A stretch of DNA of 64,000 nucleotides. It comes from Kribbella sindirgiensis (lineage in GTDB: Bacteria; Actinomycetota; Actinomycetes; Propionibacteriales; Kribbellaceae). A model generated the notes under the pieces. That model saw only the letters and a list, made by a program, of their open reading frames with translations, did not search any database and was not told where the DNA came from. The DNA lies in assembly GCF_004331435.1 (NCBI RefSeq), contig NZ_SJKA01000012.1:124001-188000 (forward strand). Reading direction: 5' to 3'. Positions 26,708 to 35,109 of the stretch are shown in pieces. Position 1 is the stretch's first letter. Each line of letters begins with the position of its first letter. Made by a program: the position numbers and the translations under genes.

Positions 26708-27277
26708 ATGCCCTTCCCGGATGAGCTAGGTCCTGCGATAGCCGTCGTCGACTACAACCCGAACTGGCCCTCCGACTTCAACCACCTCGCAGCCAGGCTG
26801 CAGGCCGCGGTCGGCGACCGCGCGGTCGCCATCGACCACATCGGCTCCACGTCCGTCCCCGGCCTCGCCGCGAAGAACTGCATCGACGCACAGATCCGCG
26901 TCACCGCTCTCAGCCCCGACCTGGTCGACCTGCTCGAGTCCGCCGGCTTCCGCTGCCGCCCCGAACCGTGGAACCACACCGAAACGTCGTACGGCGTTCC
27001 CTGCGAGAAGCTCGTCTTCGCCCCACCCGCCGGAGAACGGGCCGTCAACGTCCACGTCCGCGTCGCCACCGGCCCGAACACCCGCTACGCCCTCCTGTTC
27101 CGCGACTACCTCCGCGCCACCCCAGAAGCCCGCGAGTCCTGGGGCGCCTTCAAACAACGCCTGGCCCAATCCGTCCCCGACCTCTTCGACTACGGCCAAA
27201 TCAAAGCCCCCGCCACCAACATCCTCATGACCACCGCCGAACACTGGGCAACTCAAACCGCCTGGACCGTTCGCTGA
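26708..27277 (+). CDS. GrpB/UPF0157 family protein
   Basis: 189 residues, nucleotidyltransferase-like fold. The family signature is clear: VVDYNPNWPSDFNHLAARL, then AIDHIGSTSVPGLAAKNCID, and KLVFAPPAGERAVNVHVRV; the paired carboxylates and histidine expected in this fold are present. The biochemical function of UPF0157 proteins is not well defined, and some members are fused to kinases or found beside resistance genes. The ATG at 26708 is chosen because the conserved region begins soon after. It is flanked by a short direct repeat and by a gene fragment. Confidence 0.85.
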   Translation: MPFPDELGPAIAVVDYNPNWPSDFNHLAARLQAAVGDRAVAIDHIGSTSVPGLAAKNCIDAQIRVTALSPDLVDLLESAGFRCRPEPWNHTETSYGVPCEKLVFAPPAGERAVNVHVRVATGPNTRYALLFRDYLRATPEARESWGAFKQRLAQSVPDLFDYGQIKAPATNILMTTAEHWATQTAWTVR

Positions 27278-27296
27278 TCGCCGTCGCCGCGGCAGG

Positions 27297-27456
27297 CCAG
27301 GCGGTGGGCGCGCCCCTTGCCTTCGACGCGGACCTGGAGTTCCGGCCGGGGGAAGCGGGCATCGAACAGCCGCAGCCGGTGCCACGACTCGCCCAGTGAC
27401 TCCGCACGGCCGTCGGCGATCCGCAGGAGCTCCGCGGCTTGGGACGTGCTGTCCGC
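27297..27456 (-). pseudogene. Fragment of a second DUF559/AbiEi-like gene
   Basis: On the minus strand this stretch reads ADSTSQAAELLRIADGRAES, then GESWHRLRLFDARFPRPELQ and VRVEGKGRAHRL. It matches residues of the intact gene at 28839-29702 (ADSTAQAAQLLRIADGRAES, GESWLRLRLFDARFPRPELQ) at nearly every position. There is no start or stop of its own, and similarity ends abruptly on both sides. It is therefore a remnant of a duplicated or recombined gene, not a functional one. Confidence 0.8.
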
Positions 27457-27498
27457 GCCAGTTCGTCGGTGAGCCGGGTGGTTGGGGGCACGCGCCGA

Positions 27499-28707
27499 TC
27501 AGGAAATGAGGTTCTTGTCCGTCACGAACGAATGCTCGCCGGTTTCGTCCTTCCAGTAGACGAGGGTCGGCGAGGTTGCGCCGTTCGTCGGCTCCGACGT
27601 CTCGAGCGCCTTCCGAGTCGTCCGGGCGGACTCGATGAGCGAATGGAACTCACTCATGATTTCCCGCTCGCTCTCCATCGTTGCCCTGTACGCGGTGTTA
27701 CGCCTCGCGAGCTCCTTCTCGAGCGTGGCGCCCTCGCCGCCTGGGAAGTTACGCGCCGCCCAGTTCATGTCCTGGAGTTTCGCCTCGAGCTGACCGATCT
27801 CATCCTTGAGCGCTCGTGAGCGGTCCTGCAACTGCTGCCAGAACACGATCCCGTCGTCGATGACTGCCTTCAGGTATTCCGTCGACGAGGCGACCGATTT
27901 CGGATTCTCCTGCATGTCGACGCAGACCCGGAGATAGGAGATTCGGAGCTCCACGAACGACGCGAGCATCGCGCTGTGGGCGTCGTAGTTCGCCTGCTGA
28001 ACCTCCTTGAGATCATCGACGTTCGTCGCGCTACGCGCTTCGACGAGTTGCCGGAACCTGGCGGCGAGTGCTCTCACGTCGCGTTCCGCGAGCGCGAGGC
28101 GCACGAGCATGTCGTTCGAGAAGGACCCTTCGAGACCGTACTGCCGGTAGACGTCGTCGACGGTCCTGGAGGCGGCGAGCAGTTCGCCGGCGTGTGTCGC
28201 TTCGGTCCTGGCGATCGCCTTGTCCAAGGCGCTCTTGATGGTGTCGAGCTTCCGATCGACCTGCTTGAACTGCTGCATCATCACTGCTGTGTTGAGCGCC
28301 AGGACAGCGAGGATCGGCGCCACCACCGGAAGCGAACTCGCCACGGCGATGAAGGGCGCCTGTGCCACGATCCCGCCGGCTCCCATCACGGCGCTGCCGA
28401 CGCCGTTGCCGAGGGTCATGAGCGTCGCGGGATTCGCGGTGGCCATGAAGAGCGTCGACGAGAACGCTGCCGAGAGCGCGGTCGCTCCGGTCGCAGCGCC
28501 AGCGACAGCCAGCGAAAGCGCACCTTGCGGAGAGACAGACCTCGCGTCCGAGACGTAGTTCCCGGTGGCAAGGTAGGCCTCACGGAGGCTGGACATCATC
28601 AGCTCTCGCAGCTTGCCCTGGAACTCGAAGACGGCGAGCTCCGCTCCCTCACTGCCCAAGCGTCGAACCGTGACCTCTTGAGGCATCTCTTCTTCTGGCG
28701 TATCCAC
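27499..28707 (-). CDS. Unknown protein with hydrophobic hairpin and long coiled coils
   Basis: 402 residues from the GTG at 28707. No family recognised. After about 50 residues comes a hydrophobic, Ala/Gly-rich block (roughly residues 60-150: ATGATALSAAF, AVMGAGGIVAQAPFIAV, PVVAPILAVLALN), followed by about 230 residues of heptad-rich helix (KQVDRKLDTIKSALDKA, DRSRALKDEIGQLEAKL). A membrane-inserting hairpin between long helices is the layout of alpha-helical pore-forming toxins and of some dynamin-like or defence effectors; this is analogy only. The start is uncertain (GTG 28743, GTG 28707, ATG 28686). Base composition looks less GC-rich than neighbouring genes. Confidence 0.6.
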   Translation of the reverse strand: MDTPEEEMPQEVTVRRLGSEGAELAVFEFQGKLRELMMSSLREAYLATGNYVSDARSVSPQGALSLAVAGAATGATALSAAFSSTLFMATANPATLMTLGNGVGSAVMGAGGIVAQAPFIAVASSLPVVAPILAVLALNTAVMMQQFKQVDRKLDTIKSALDKAIARTEATHAGELLAASRTVDDVYRQYGLEGSFSNDMLVRLALAERDVRALAARFRQLVEARSATNVDDLKEVQQANYDAHSAMLASFVELRISYLRVCVDMQENPKSVASSTEYLKAVIDDGIVFWQQLQDRSRALKDEIGQLEAKLQDMNWAARNFPGGEGATLEKELARRNTAYRATMESEREIMSEFHSLIESARTTRKALETSEPTNGATSPTLVYWKDETGEHSFVTDKNLIS

Positions 28708-28838
28708 GACTCCCCCTTCATACCTCGCCGTACGGCGGCACACACCCCACCCCTTTGGACCGATGCGACTCTATCCCAGTCCGCAGTGCCCAGGCCGGAG
28801 CCCGATTCGCCGCTCATACCCGTCGATATCGTCGCGGC

Positions 28839-29702
28839 TCACCACCGCCGTGGCAGGCGTGGTTCCTGGCAGAGGAAGCTGCCTATCGCGAGTTCCAAGG
28901 CTGGGTATGAGCCCCATAGGTCGGTGCGGCGGACCGAGATGATGTGCCAGCCCAGGGCGTCGAGTTCTGTACGGCGGGTTTCGTCTTTCAGCTGTTGTTT
29001 CGTTGAGGAGTGCCACTGGTCGCTGTCGTACTCCAGGCCGAGGCGGCGGCCGTCTACTGGCAGGTCTGGATAGCCCAGGTCCAGGCGGTAGGTGCGGCCG
29101 TTGCCTTCGACCGGGACCTGGAGTTCCGGGCGGGGGAAGCGGGCGTCGAACAGCCGCAGGCGGAGCCACGATTCACCTGGTGACTCCGCGCGGCCGTCGG
29201 CGATCCGTAGGAGCTGCGCGGCTTGGGCGGTGCTGTCCGCCGGGAAGTAGGCGGCTGATGCGGATACGAGGTCGCTCATCGGCATGCCTGCGTGGAGCAG
29301 CCCGTCCACCGCCGACAAGGCGAAGGGTCGTGGAAGCTGTTTGACCAGCTCGATCGCTGTGGCGGCCGGCGTAGTGACCATGAGCCCTTGGATCTCCACG
29401 GCAGGGCGTTCGGCGAAGGTCCATTCGGGACGAAAGGGTTCCCGGGCGAGCGCGGTGGAGTCGATGCCGTGCAACCAGGCGGCGGCCCGGCCGCACACCG
29501 TCGCCCCGGACGGTACGACGAGATGTAGCGCGTCGGCCCTCAGCGCGATGGTTTCCGGCACCCGCACGTCGACGTACACGCCACTGATCAACTGCCGGAT
29601 CTCACCCCGGGCCAGTAACCAAGGAAGCTTGCGCCCTACCTGGTGCGCACGAAACGGGATGCCGCAGAAGTACAGCGGCAGGTCAGCAGGAAGCATCCGC
29701 AC
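28839..29702 (-). CDS. DUF559 / AbiEi-type antitoxin-domain protein, nuclease-like
   Basis: 287 residues. The N-terminal part (LLARGEIRQLISGVYVDVRVPE, VCGRAAAWLHGID) resembles the AbiEi winged-helix domain. The C-terminal part (TYRLDLGYPDL, RRLGLEYDSDQWH, RRTELDALGWHIISVRRTDL) resembles the DUF559 / very-short-patch-repair-like endonuclease fold, with D, E and later basic residues in PD-(D/E)xK-like positions. This fused layout is common in actinobacterial genomes, with no known function. No AbiEii toxin gene is adjacent. A broken relative lies 1.4 kb away. Confidence 0.75.
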   Translation of the reverse strand: MRMLPADLPLYFCGIPFRAHQVGRKLPWLLARGEIRQLISGVYVDVRVPETIALRADALHLVVPSGATVCGRAAAWLHGIDSTALAREPFRPEWTFAERPAVEIQGLMVTTPAATAIELVKQLPRPFALSAVDGLLHAGMPMSDLVSASAAYFPADSTAQAAQLLRIADGRAESPGESWLRLRLFDARFPRPELQVPVEGNGRTYRLDLGYPDLPVDGRRLGLEYDSDQWHSSTKQQLKDETRRTELDALGWHIISVRRTDLWGSYPALELAIGSFLCQEPRLPRRW

Positions 29703-29753
29703 AGCATCGCTGAATTCGGCGATCGCTGCGGAAAGTTGTCCACAGGGCTTTGG

Positions 29754-30980
29754 TCAGCTGAAGTCGGTGAGGGCGTTTTGGGCTTGGGTCAGCCATTCCC
29801 GGCGGGCGGCTATGGCTTCGCGGGCTTCGGTGGCTTTGCGGGTGTTGCCTTGGGCCTCGAACTTGGCGGCTTGCTTCTCGAGGTCGGCGATCAGGGACTG
29901 GAGTTGTTTGACGGTGGCCTCGGCGCGGGCGCGGGCCTCGGGGTTGCTGCGGTTCCAGACCTCGTCCTCGGCGGCCTTCACGGCCTGCTCGACGGCCCGT
30001 AGGCGGCCGTCGACGGCGCGCATCGAGTCGCGGGGGACCTTGCCGATCTGGTCCCAGCGGTCCAGGTACTCGCGGAGCTGCTCGCGGGCGGTGCGCGCGT
30101 CCTCGACCGGGAGGATGGTCTCGATCTCGGTCAGCAGTGCTTCCTTGGCCTGCAGGTTCTGCACCTGCTCGGCGTTCTCCTCGGCCTGTACGGCGTCCCG
30201 CGCGCCGAAGAACAGGTCCTGCGCGGCGCGGAACCGCGCCCACAGCTTGTCGTCCACCTCGCGCGGCGCCGGTCCGGCGGCCTTCCACTGCCGCATCAGG
30301 TCGCGGAAGCGCCCGGAGGTCGGGCCCCATTCGTTCGACGAGGCGAGCGTCTCGGCCTCGGCGGCGAGCCGCTCCTTCACCAGGGCGGCCTCTTCACGCT
30401 TGGAGGACAGCTCCGCGAAGTGCTGCTTGCGATGCCGCGTGTACGTCGTCCGCGCGGAGGAGAACCGGTGCCAGAGCTCGTCGTCGCTGGACTTGTCGAG
30501 CCGGGGGAGTGCCTTCCACTCGTCGAGCAGTTCGCGCAGCCGGGTCACGCCGTGCCGCCAGTCGGTGCCGGCCGCGATGGTCTCGGCCTCGGTGGCGATC
30601 TTGGTCTTGGCGGAGCGCGCCTCCTCGACCTTGGCGGCCCGCTCGGCCTTGCGCCGCTCGCGCTGCTGCGCGACCAGGGGCGTGAGGGCCTCGAGGCGGG
30701 TCAGCAGGCCGTCCAGGTCGCCGACGGCCTGCGCGTCCTCGATCGAGCCGGTGACCTTCTTGACCGCGGCGCGGGCGTCGTCGGGCGAGACCGTACCGGC
30801 CTGGACCCGCTGCTCCAGCAGCTCGACCTCGAATGCCAGCGCGTCGTACCGGCGGGTGTAGAAGGCGAGGGCTTCCTCGGGGTTCGCGTCCGGCCACTGG
30901 CCGACCGCCCGTTCACCGGCCTTCGTCCGTACGAAGACTGTTCCGTCCTCGGCTACCCGGCCCCAGTTCTCTCCGGCCAC
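29754..30980 (-). CDS. DUF349 domain protein
   Basis: 408 residues, almost wholly helical. Three DUF349 units are seen as repeats with W-R/K-x-L-x-x-x-W spacing: TDWRHGVTRLRELLDEWKAL, WGPTSGRFRDLMRQWKAAG and AREQLREYLDRWDQIGKVP. The N-terminus (GENWGRVAEDGTVFVRTKAGERAVGQWPD) and C-terminal coiled coil (residues 330-400) are typical of the actinobacterial form. The GTG at 30980 was chosen since AAGGGG lies at good spacing; upstream frame residues are not protein-like. Function is unknown; the gene commonly lies between rel and hisS in this phylum. Confidence 0.85.
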   Translation of the reverse strand: MAGENWGRVAEDGTVFVRTKAGERAVGQWPDANPEEALAFYTRRYDALAFEVELLEQRVQAGTVSPDDARAAVKKVTGSIEDAQAVGDLDGLLTRLEALTPLVAQQRERRKAERAAKVEEARSAKTKIATEAETIAAGTDWRHGVTRLRELLDEWKALPRLDKSSDDELWHRFSSARTTYTRHRKQHFAELSSKREEAALVKERLAAEAETLASSNEWGPTSGRFRDLMRQWKAAGPAPREVDDKLWARFRAAQDLFFGARDAVQAEENAEQVQNLQAKEALLTEIETILPVEDARTAREQLREYLDRWDQIGKVPRDSMRAVDGRLRAVEQAVKAAEDEVWNRSNPEARARAEATVKQLQSLIADLEKQAAKFEAQGNTRKATEAREAIAARREWLTQAQNALTDFS

Positions 30981-31240
30981 AACTCGCCCCTTCCGGCGGT
31001 ATGCACTGCGCTCGTGCCCATTCTGGTCAGTCCCCGGTCCAACCGCGCGGACAGGGCCCGCCTGGGCGCGTCGAGCTGCCTTCCCGACGCTCAGGCCCTC
31101 CACTCGCAAAGGCCTGTCCCTGAACAATCACAAACTCCCAGCTCAGGCGCAACGGGGTTGCATCACAATCCGGTTCGAAGTACGGCGAACCGCCCGGGTA
31201 ACCTTGGTGGGTCCCGAACCCCGTTCCAGGAAGGTCTGCC

Positions 31241-31930
31241 GTGCTCATCGCCGGGTTCCCCGCGGGTTCGTGGGGTACGAACTGCTACGTCGTCGCCACC
31301 GGCCAGGGCGCGGAGTGCATCGTCGTCGACCCCGGTCAGGACGCGACCGGCGGGGTCGAGCAGGTCGTCCGGGAGAACAAGCTGAAACCCGTCGCGGTGC
31401 TGCTCACGCACGGTCACATCGACCACATGTTCTCGGTGCTCCCGGTCTGCGGGACGTACGACGCGACCGCCTGGATCCACCCCGACGACCGGCACCTGCT
31501 CGCCGACCCGATGGCCGGGATCAGCCCGGAGACGGCGCGGATGCTGCTCGGCGGCGATCACACCTTCGCCGAGCCGGACGACGTCGCCGAACTGAAGGAC
31601 GGTCTGTCCCTGGAGCTGGCGGGCCTGAACTTCACGGTCGACCACACCCCGGGTCACACCCGCGGGTCGGTCACTTTCACCACGCCGTACGACGGACCAG
31701 AAGACGTACCAGCGGTGCTGTTCTCCGGTGACGTGTTGTTCGCCGGGTCGATCGGCCGGACGGATCTGCCGGGCGGCGATCATCCGGCGATGCTGCATAC
31801 GTTGGCCACCAAGATCCTGCCGATGCGCGACGAGATCGTCGTCCTGCCGGGTCATGGTGGCCAGACCACGATCGGCCGGGAGAAGGCGACCAACCCCTAC
31901 TTGCAGGACCTGGAGATACCGAACTTATGA
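31241..31930 (+). CDS. MBL-fold metallohydrolase (glyoxalase II-like)
   Basis: 229 residues. The zinc-binding HGHIDH motif is near residue 57, with further ligands in HTPGHTRGS, SGDVLFAGSIGRTD and VLPGHGGQT. This is the small glyoxalase II-like class that often precedes hisS in actinobacteria; the substrate is likely a thioester such as an acylated thiol (inference). GTG at 31241 has AGGAAGG upstream. The stop overlaps the hisS start by four bases. Confidence 0.9.
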   Translation: MLIAGFPAGSWGTNCYVVATGQGAECIVVDPGQDATGGVEQVVRENKLKPVAVLLTHGHIDHMFSVLPVCGTYDATAWIHPDDRHLLADPMAGISPETARMLLGGDHTFAEPDDVAELKDGLSLELAGLNFTVDHTPGHTRGSVTFTTPYDGPEDVPAVLFSGDVLFAGSIGRTDLPGGDHPAMLHTLATKILPMRDEIVVLPGHGGQTTIGREKATNPYLQDLEIPNL

Positions 31931-33249
31931 GCAAGGTGACCCCACTCAGCGGGTTCCCCGAGTTTCTGCCGAGCGACAGGATCGTCGAGTTGCAGTTCCT
32001 CGACACGATCCGGGAGACCTTCGAGCTGCACGGTTTCGCGTCGATCGAGACCCGGGCGGTCGAGCCGGTCGAGCGGCTGTCCAACCAGGGCGAGGACGCC
32101 GACAAGGAGATCTACGGCGTACGGCGGCTCGCGGCCGGCGCCGACGAGGACGCGGCCCTCGGACTGCACTTCGACCTGACCGTGCCGTTCGCCCGCTACG
32201 TACTGGAGCACAGCGGCAAGCTGGTGTTCCCGTTCCGGCGCTACCAGATCCAGAAGGTGTGGCGCGGTGAACGTCCGCAGGAGGGCCGGTACCGCGAGTT
32301 CACCCAGGCGGACATCGACATCATCGACAGCGGCGAGCTGCCGTTCCACTACGAGGTCGAGCTGCCGCTGGTGATCGCGGACGCGTTCCGCAAGCTGCCG
32401 ATCCCGCCGTTCCGGATCCAGGTGAACACCCGGCAGATCCCGGAGGGCTTCTACCGCGGCCTAGGCATCGAGGACATCACCGGAGCACTCCGGATCGTCG
32501 ACAAGCTGGACAAGATCGGCCCGGACAAGGTGACCGACCTGCTGACCGCGGCCGGCCTGTCCGCGGAGACCGCGAAGCAGGTGCTGCGGCTCGCGGAGAT
32601 CTCGAGCACCGATGCGTCGTTCGCCGATCAGGTCCGGGCGCTGGGTGTGCAGCACGAGATTCTCGACGAGGGGCTCGAGCGGCTGTCGCAAATCATGACG
32701 GCGGCGAACGAGCACGCGCCGGGGCTGCTGGTCGCGGATCTGAAGATCGCGCGCGGACTCGACTACTACACCGGCACGGTCTACGAGACCCAGCTGATCG
32801 GTGACGAGGGCTACGGGTCGATCTGCTCCGGTGGGCGGTACGACTCGCTGGCGTCCGACGGCAAGACGACGTACCCGGGTGTCGGGATCTCGATCGGGGT
32901 GTCGCGGCTGGTGCACCGGTTGATCAGCAAGGGGTTGGTGAAGGCGAGTCGGAGTACGCCGACCGCTGTGCTGATCGCACTGAACTCCGAAGAGGACAGG
33001 GCGGAGGCCATGCGGACCGCGATTCAGCTCCGGGGCCGGGGGATTCCGGTCGAGGTGGCGCCGGCGGCCGCGAAGTTCGGGAAGCAGATCAAGTTCGCCG
33101 ATCGGCGCGGGATTCCGTTCGTCTGGTTCAGCACCGAGAACGGTCCCGAGGTGAAGGACATTCGGAGCGGCGAGCAGGTGCCGGCGGACGCCGCCACCTG
33201 GGCCCCGCCCGCACACGACGTACGTCCAAGTATTGAGGAGATCTCGTGA
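31927..33249 (+). CDS. hisS: Histidine--tRNA ligase
   Basis: 440 residues. Class II synthetase: motif 2 region YREFTQADIDIIDS, the histidine-binding RGLDYYTGTVYE near residues 275-286, motif 3 GVGISIGVSRLVHRL, and a C-terminal anticodon-binding domain (about 335-430). It charges tRNA-His. It begins inside the stop of the MBL hydrolase (ATGA) and its own stop overlaps the GTG of aspS, so the three genes form one translation-coupled unit. Confidence 0.97.
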   Translation: MSKVTPLSGFPEFLPSDRIVELQFLDTIRETFELHGFASIETRAVEPVERLSNQGEDADKEIYGVRRLAAGADEDAALGLHFDLTVPFARYVLEHSGKLVFPFRRYQIQKVWRGERPQEGRYREFTQADIDIIDSGELPFHYEVELPLVIADAFRKLPIPPFRIQVNTRQIPEGFYRGLGIEDITGALRIVDKLDKIGPDKVTDLLTAAGLSAETAKQVLRLAEISSTDASFADQVRALGVQHEILDEGLERLSQIMTAANEHAPGLLVADLKIARGLDYYTGTVYETQLIGDEGYGSICSGGRYDSLASDGKTTYPGVGISIGVSRLVHRLISKGLVKASRSTPTAVLIALNSEEDRAEAMRTAIQLRGRGIPVEVAPAAAKFGKQIKFADRRGIPFVWFSTENGPEVKDIRSGEQVPADAATWAPPAHDVRPSIEEIS

Positions 33250-35015
33250 TCCGTACCCATTCCGCAGGCTCGTTGCGTGCCGAGCACGCCGGGCAGACGG
33301 TGATTCTGGCGGGCTGGGTGGCGCGGCGACGCGATCACGGCGGCGTGGCGTTCATCGACCTGCGCGACTCGACCGGCACCGTCCAGGTCGTGATCCGTGA
33401 CGAGGACGCCGCGCACGGCCTGCGTTCGGAGTACTGCCTGAAGATCGTCGGCGTCGTCTCCCCGCGCCCGGAGGGCAACGCGAACCCGAACCTGCCGACC
33501 GGCGAGATCGAGGTCATCGCCGAAGAGGTCGAGGTGCTGAACGAGGCGGCCCCGCTGCCGTTCCCGGTCGAGGAGCACCACGCGACGCCGGTGAACGAGG
33601 AGATCCGGCTCAAGTACCGGTACCTCGACCTGCGCCGCCAGGGCCCGGGTTCGGCGTTGCGCCTGCGCAGCGAGGTGAACAAGGCCGCTCGCGAGGTGCT
33701 GGCCAAGCACGACTTCGTCGAGCTCGAGACGCCGACACTGACGCGTTCGACGCCGGAGGGTGCCCGCGACTTCGTGGTGCCGGCGCGCCTGCAGCCGGGC
33801 AGCTGGTACGCGCTGCCGCAGTCGCCGCAGCTGTTCAAGCAGCTGCTGATGGTGGCCGGTATGGAGCGCTACTACCAGATCGCCCGCTGTTACCGCGACG
33901 AGGACTTCCGCGCCGACCGGCAGCCGGAGTTCACTCAGCTGGACGTCGAGATGAGCTTCGTCGACCAGGACGACATCATCGCGCTGTCCGAGGAGATCCT
34001 CACCGCGCTCTGGAAGCTCGTCGGGTACGACGTGCAGACGCCGATCCCGCGGATGACCTACGGCGAGGCGATGGCCCGGTTCGGCACCGACAAGCCGGAT
34101 CTGCGGATGGGCCTCGAGCTGGTCGAGTGCACGGAGTACTTCAAGAACACGCCGTTCCGGGTGTTCCAGGCGCCGTACGTCGGTGCTGTCGTGATGCCGG
34201 GTGGCGCCGACCAGCCGCGCAAGCAGTTGGACGCGTGGCAGGAGTGGGCCAAGCAGCGCGGTGCGCGCGGACTGGCCTACGTGCTGGTCGGTCAGGACGG
34301 CGAGCTCGCCGGGCCGGTCGCGAAGAACCTGTCCGAGGAGGAGCGTGCCGGGATCGCCGACCACGTCGGCGCGAAGCCGGGTGACTGCATCTTCTTCGCC
34401 GCGGGTCCGGTCAAGACGTCGCGGGCGCTGCTCGGCGCGGCCCGGCTGGAGATCGGCCGTCGCGGCGGTCTGATCGACGAGTCGGCGTGGTCGTTCGTGT
34501 GGGTCGTCGACGCGCCGCTGTTCGAGCCGGCCGACGACGCGACCGCCGCGGGCGATGTCGCGGTCGGGTCCGGCGCGTGGACCGCCGTACACCATGCCTT
34601 CACGTCGCCGAAGCCGGACTCGCTGGAGACGTTCGACACCGATCCGGGGTCGGCGCTGGCGTATGCGTACGACATCGTCTGCAACGGCAACGAGATCGGC
34701 GGCGGCTCGATCCGTATCCACCGCGAGGACGTGCAGAAGCGGGTCTTCAAGGTGATGGGCCTGACCGACGAGGAGGCCTCGGAGAAGTTCGGGTTCCTGC
34801 TGGACGCGTTCAAGTTCGGCGCGCCGCCGCACGGCGGGATCGCGTTCGGCTGGGACCGGATCACGGCGCTGCTGGCCGGCACCGAGTCGATCCGCGACGT
34901 GATCGCGTTCCCGAAGTCCGGCGGCGGGTTCGACCCGCTGACCGCGGCGCCGGCGCCGATCACGCCCGAGCAGCGCAAGGAAGCGGGGGTGGACGCGAAA
35001 CCCGAGAAGGGTTGA
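33246..35015 (+). CDS. aspS: Aspartate--tRNA ligase (Asp/Asn type possible)
   Basis: 589 residues, bacterial type. An N-terminal OB-fold anticodon domain (GWVARRRDHGGVAFIDLRD), the class II core with YRDEDFRADRQPEFTQLD near residue 216, the bacterial GAD insertion (about 300-415), and motif 3 GGIAFGWDRI near 529. In many actinobacteria this enzyme is non-discriminating and works with the Asp-tRNA-Asn amidotransferase; the sequence alone does not decide it. GTG start overlaps the hisS stop. Confidence 0.97.
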   Translation: MIRTHSAGSLRAEHAGQTVILAGWVARRRDHGGVAFIDLRDSTGTVQVVIRDEDAAHGLRSEYCLKIVGVVSPRPEGNANPNLPTGEIEVIAEEVEVLNEAAPLPFPVEEHHATPVNEEIRLKYRYLDLRRQGPGSALRLRSEVNKAAREVLAKHDFVELETPTLTRSTPEGARDFVVPARLQPGSWYALPQSPQLFKQLLMVAGMERYYQIARCYRDEDFRADRQPEFTQLDVEMSFVDQDDIIALSEEILTALWKLVGYDVQTPIPRMTYGEAMARFGTDKPDLRMGLELVECTEYFKNTPFRVFQAPYVGAVVMPGGADQPRKQLDAWQEWAKQRGARGLAYVLVGQDGELAGPVAKNLSEEERAGIADHVGAKPGDCIFFAAGPVKTSRALLGAARLEIGRRGGLIDESAWSFVWVVDAPLFEPADDATAAGDVAVGSGAWTAVHHAFTSPKPDSLETFDTDPGSALAYAYDIVCNGNEIGGGSIRIHREDVQKRVFKVMGLTDEEASEKFGFLLDAFKFGAPPHGGIAFGWDRITALLAGTESIRDVIAFPKSGGGFDPLTAAPAPITPEQRKEAGVDAKPEKG

Positions 35016-35046
35016 GCATTCCCGGGCTTGGGAGGAAACTGGCGGA

Positions 35047-35078
35047 GTCGTGAAGATGCTTAGTTAGGTTTTCACGAC
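35047..35078. terminator. Stem-loop downstream of aspS
   Basis: GTCGTGAA (35047-35054) pairs with TTCACGAC (35071-35078), and two further pairs extend the stem inward, over a loop rich in A and T. It sits 30 bases after the aspS stop and 31 before the next start, so it could end the hisS-aspS message or act on the next gene. Confidence 0.5.
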
Positions 35079-35109
35079 GACCGCCCCTCCTACCGCCCCA
35101 GGAGTGTTC

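Noticed and set aside
28839..29702. Complete AbiE type IV toxin-antitoxin system
   Set aside because: Only the antitoxin-like N-terminal domain is present, fused to a nuclease-like region; no AbiEii nucleotidyltransferase toxin gene adjoins.
35016..35109. Riboswitch or T-box upstream of the GH19-like gene or the tRNA ligases
   Set aside because: Only a simple stem-loop is present; no T-box sequence, no conserved riboswitch core.
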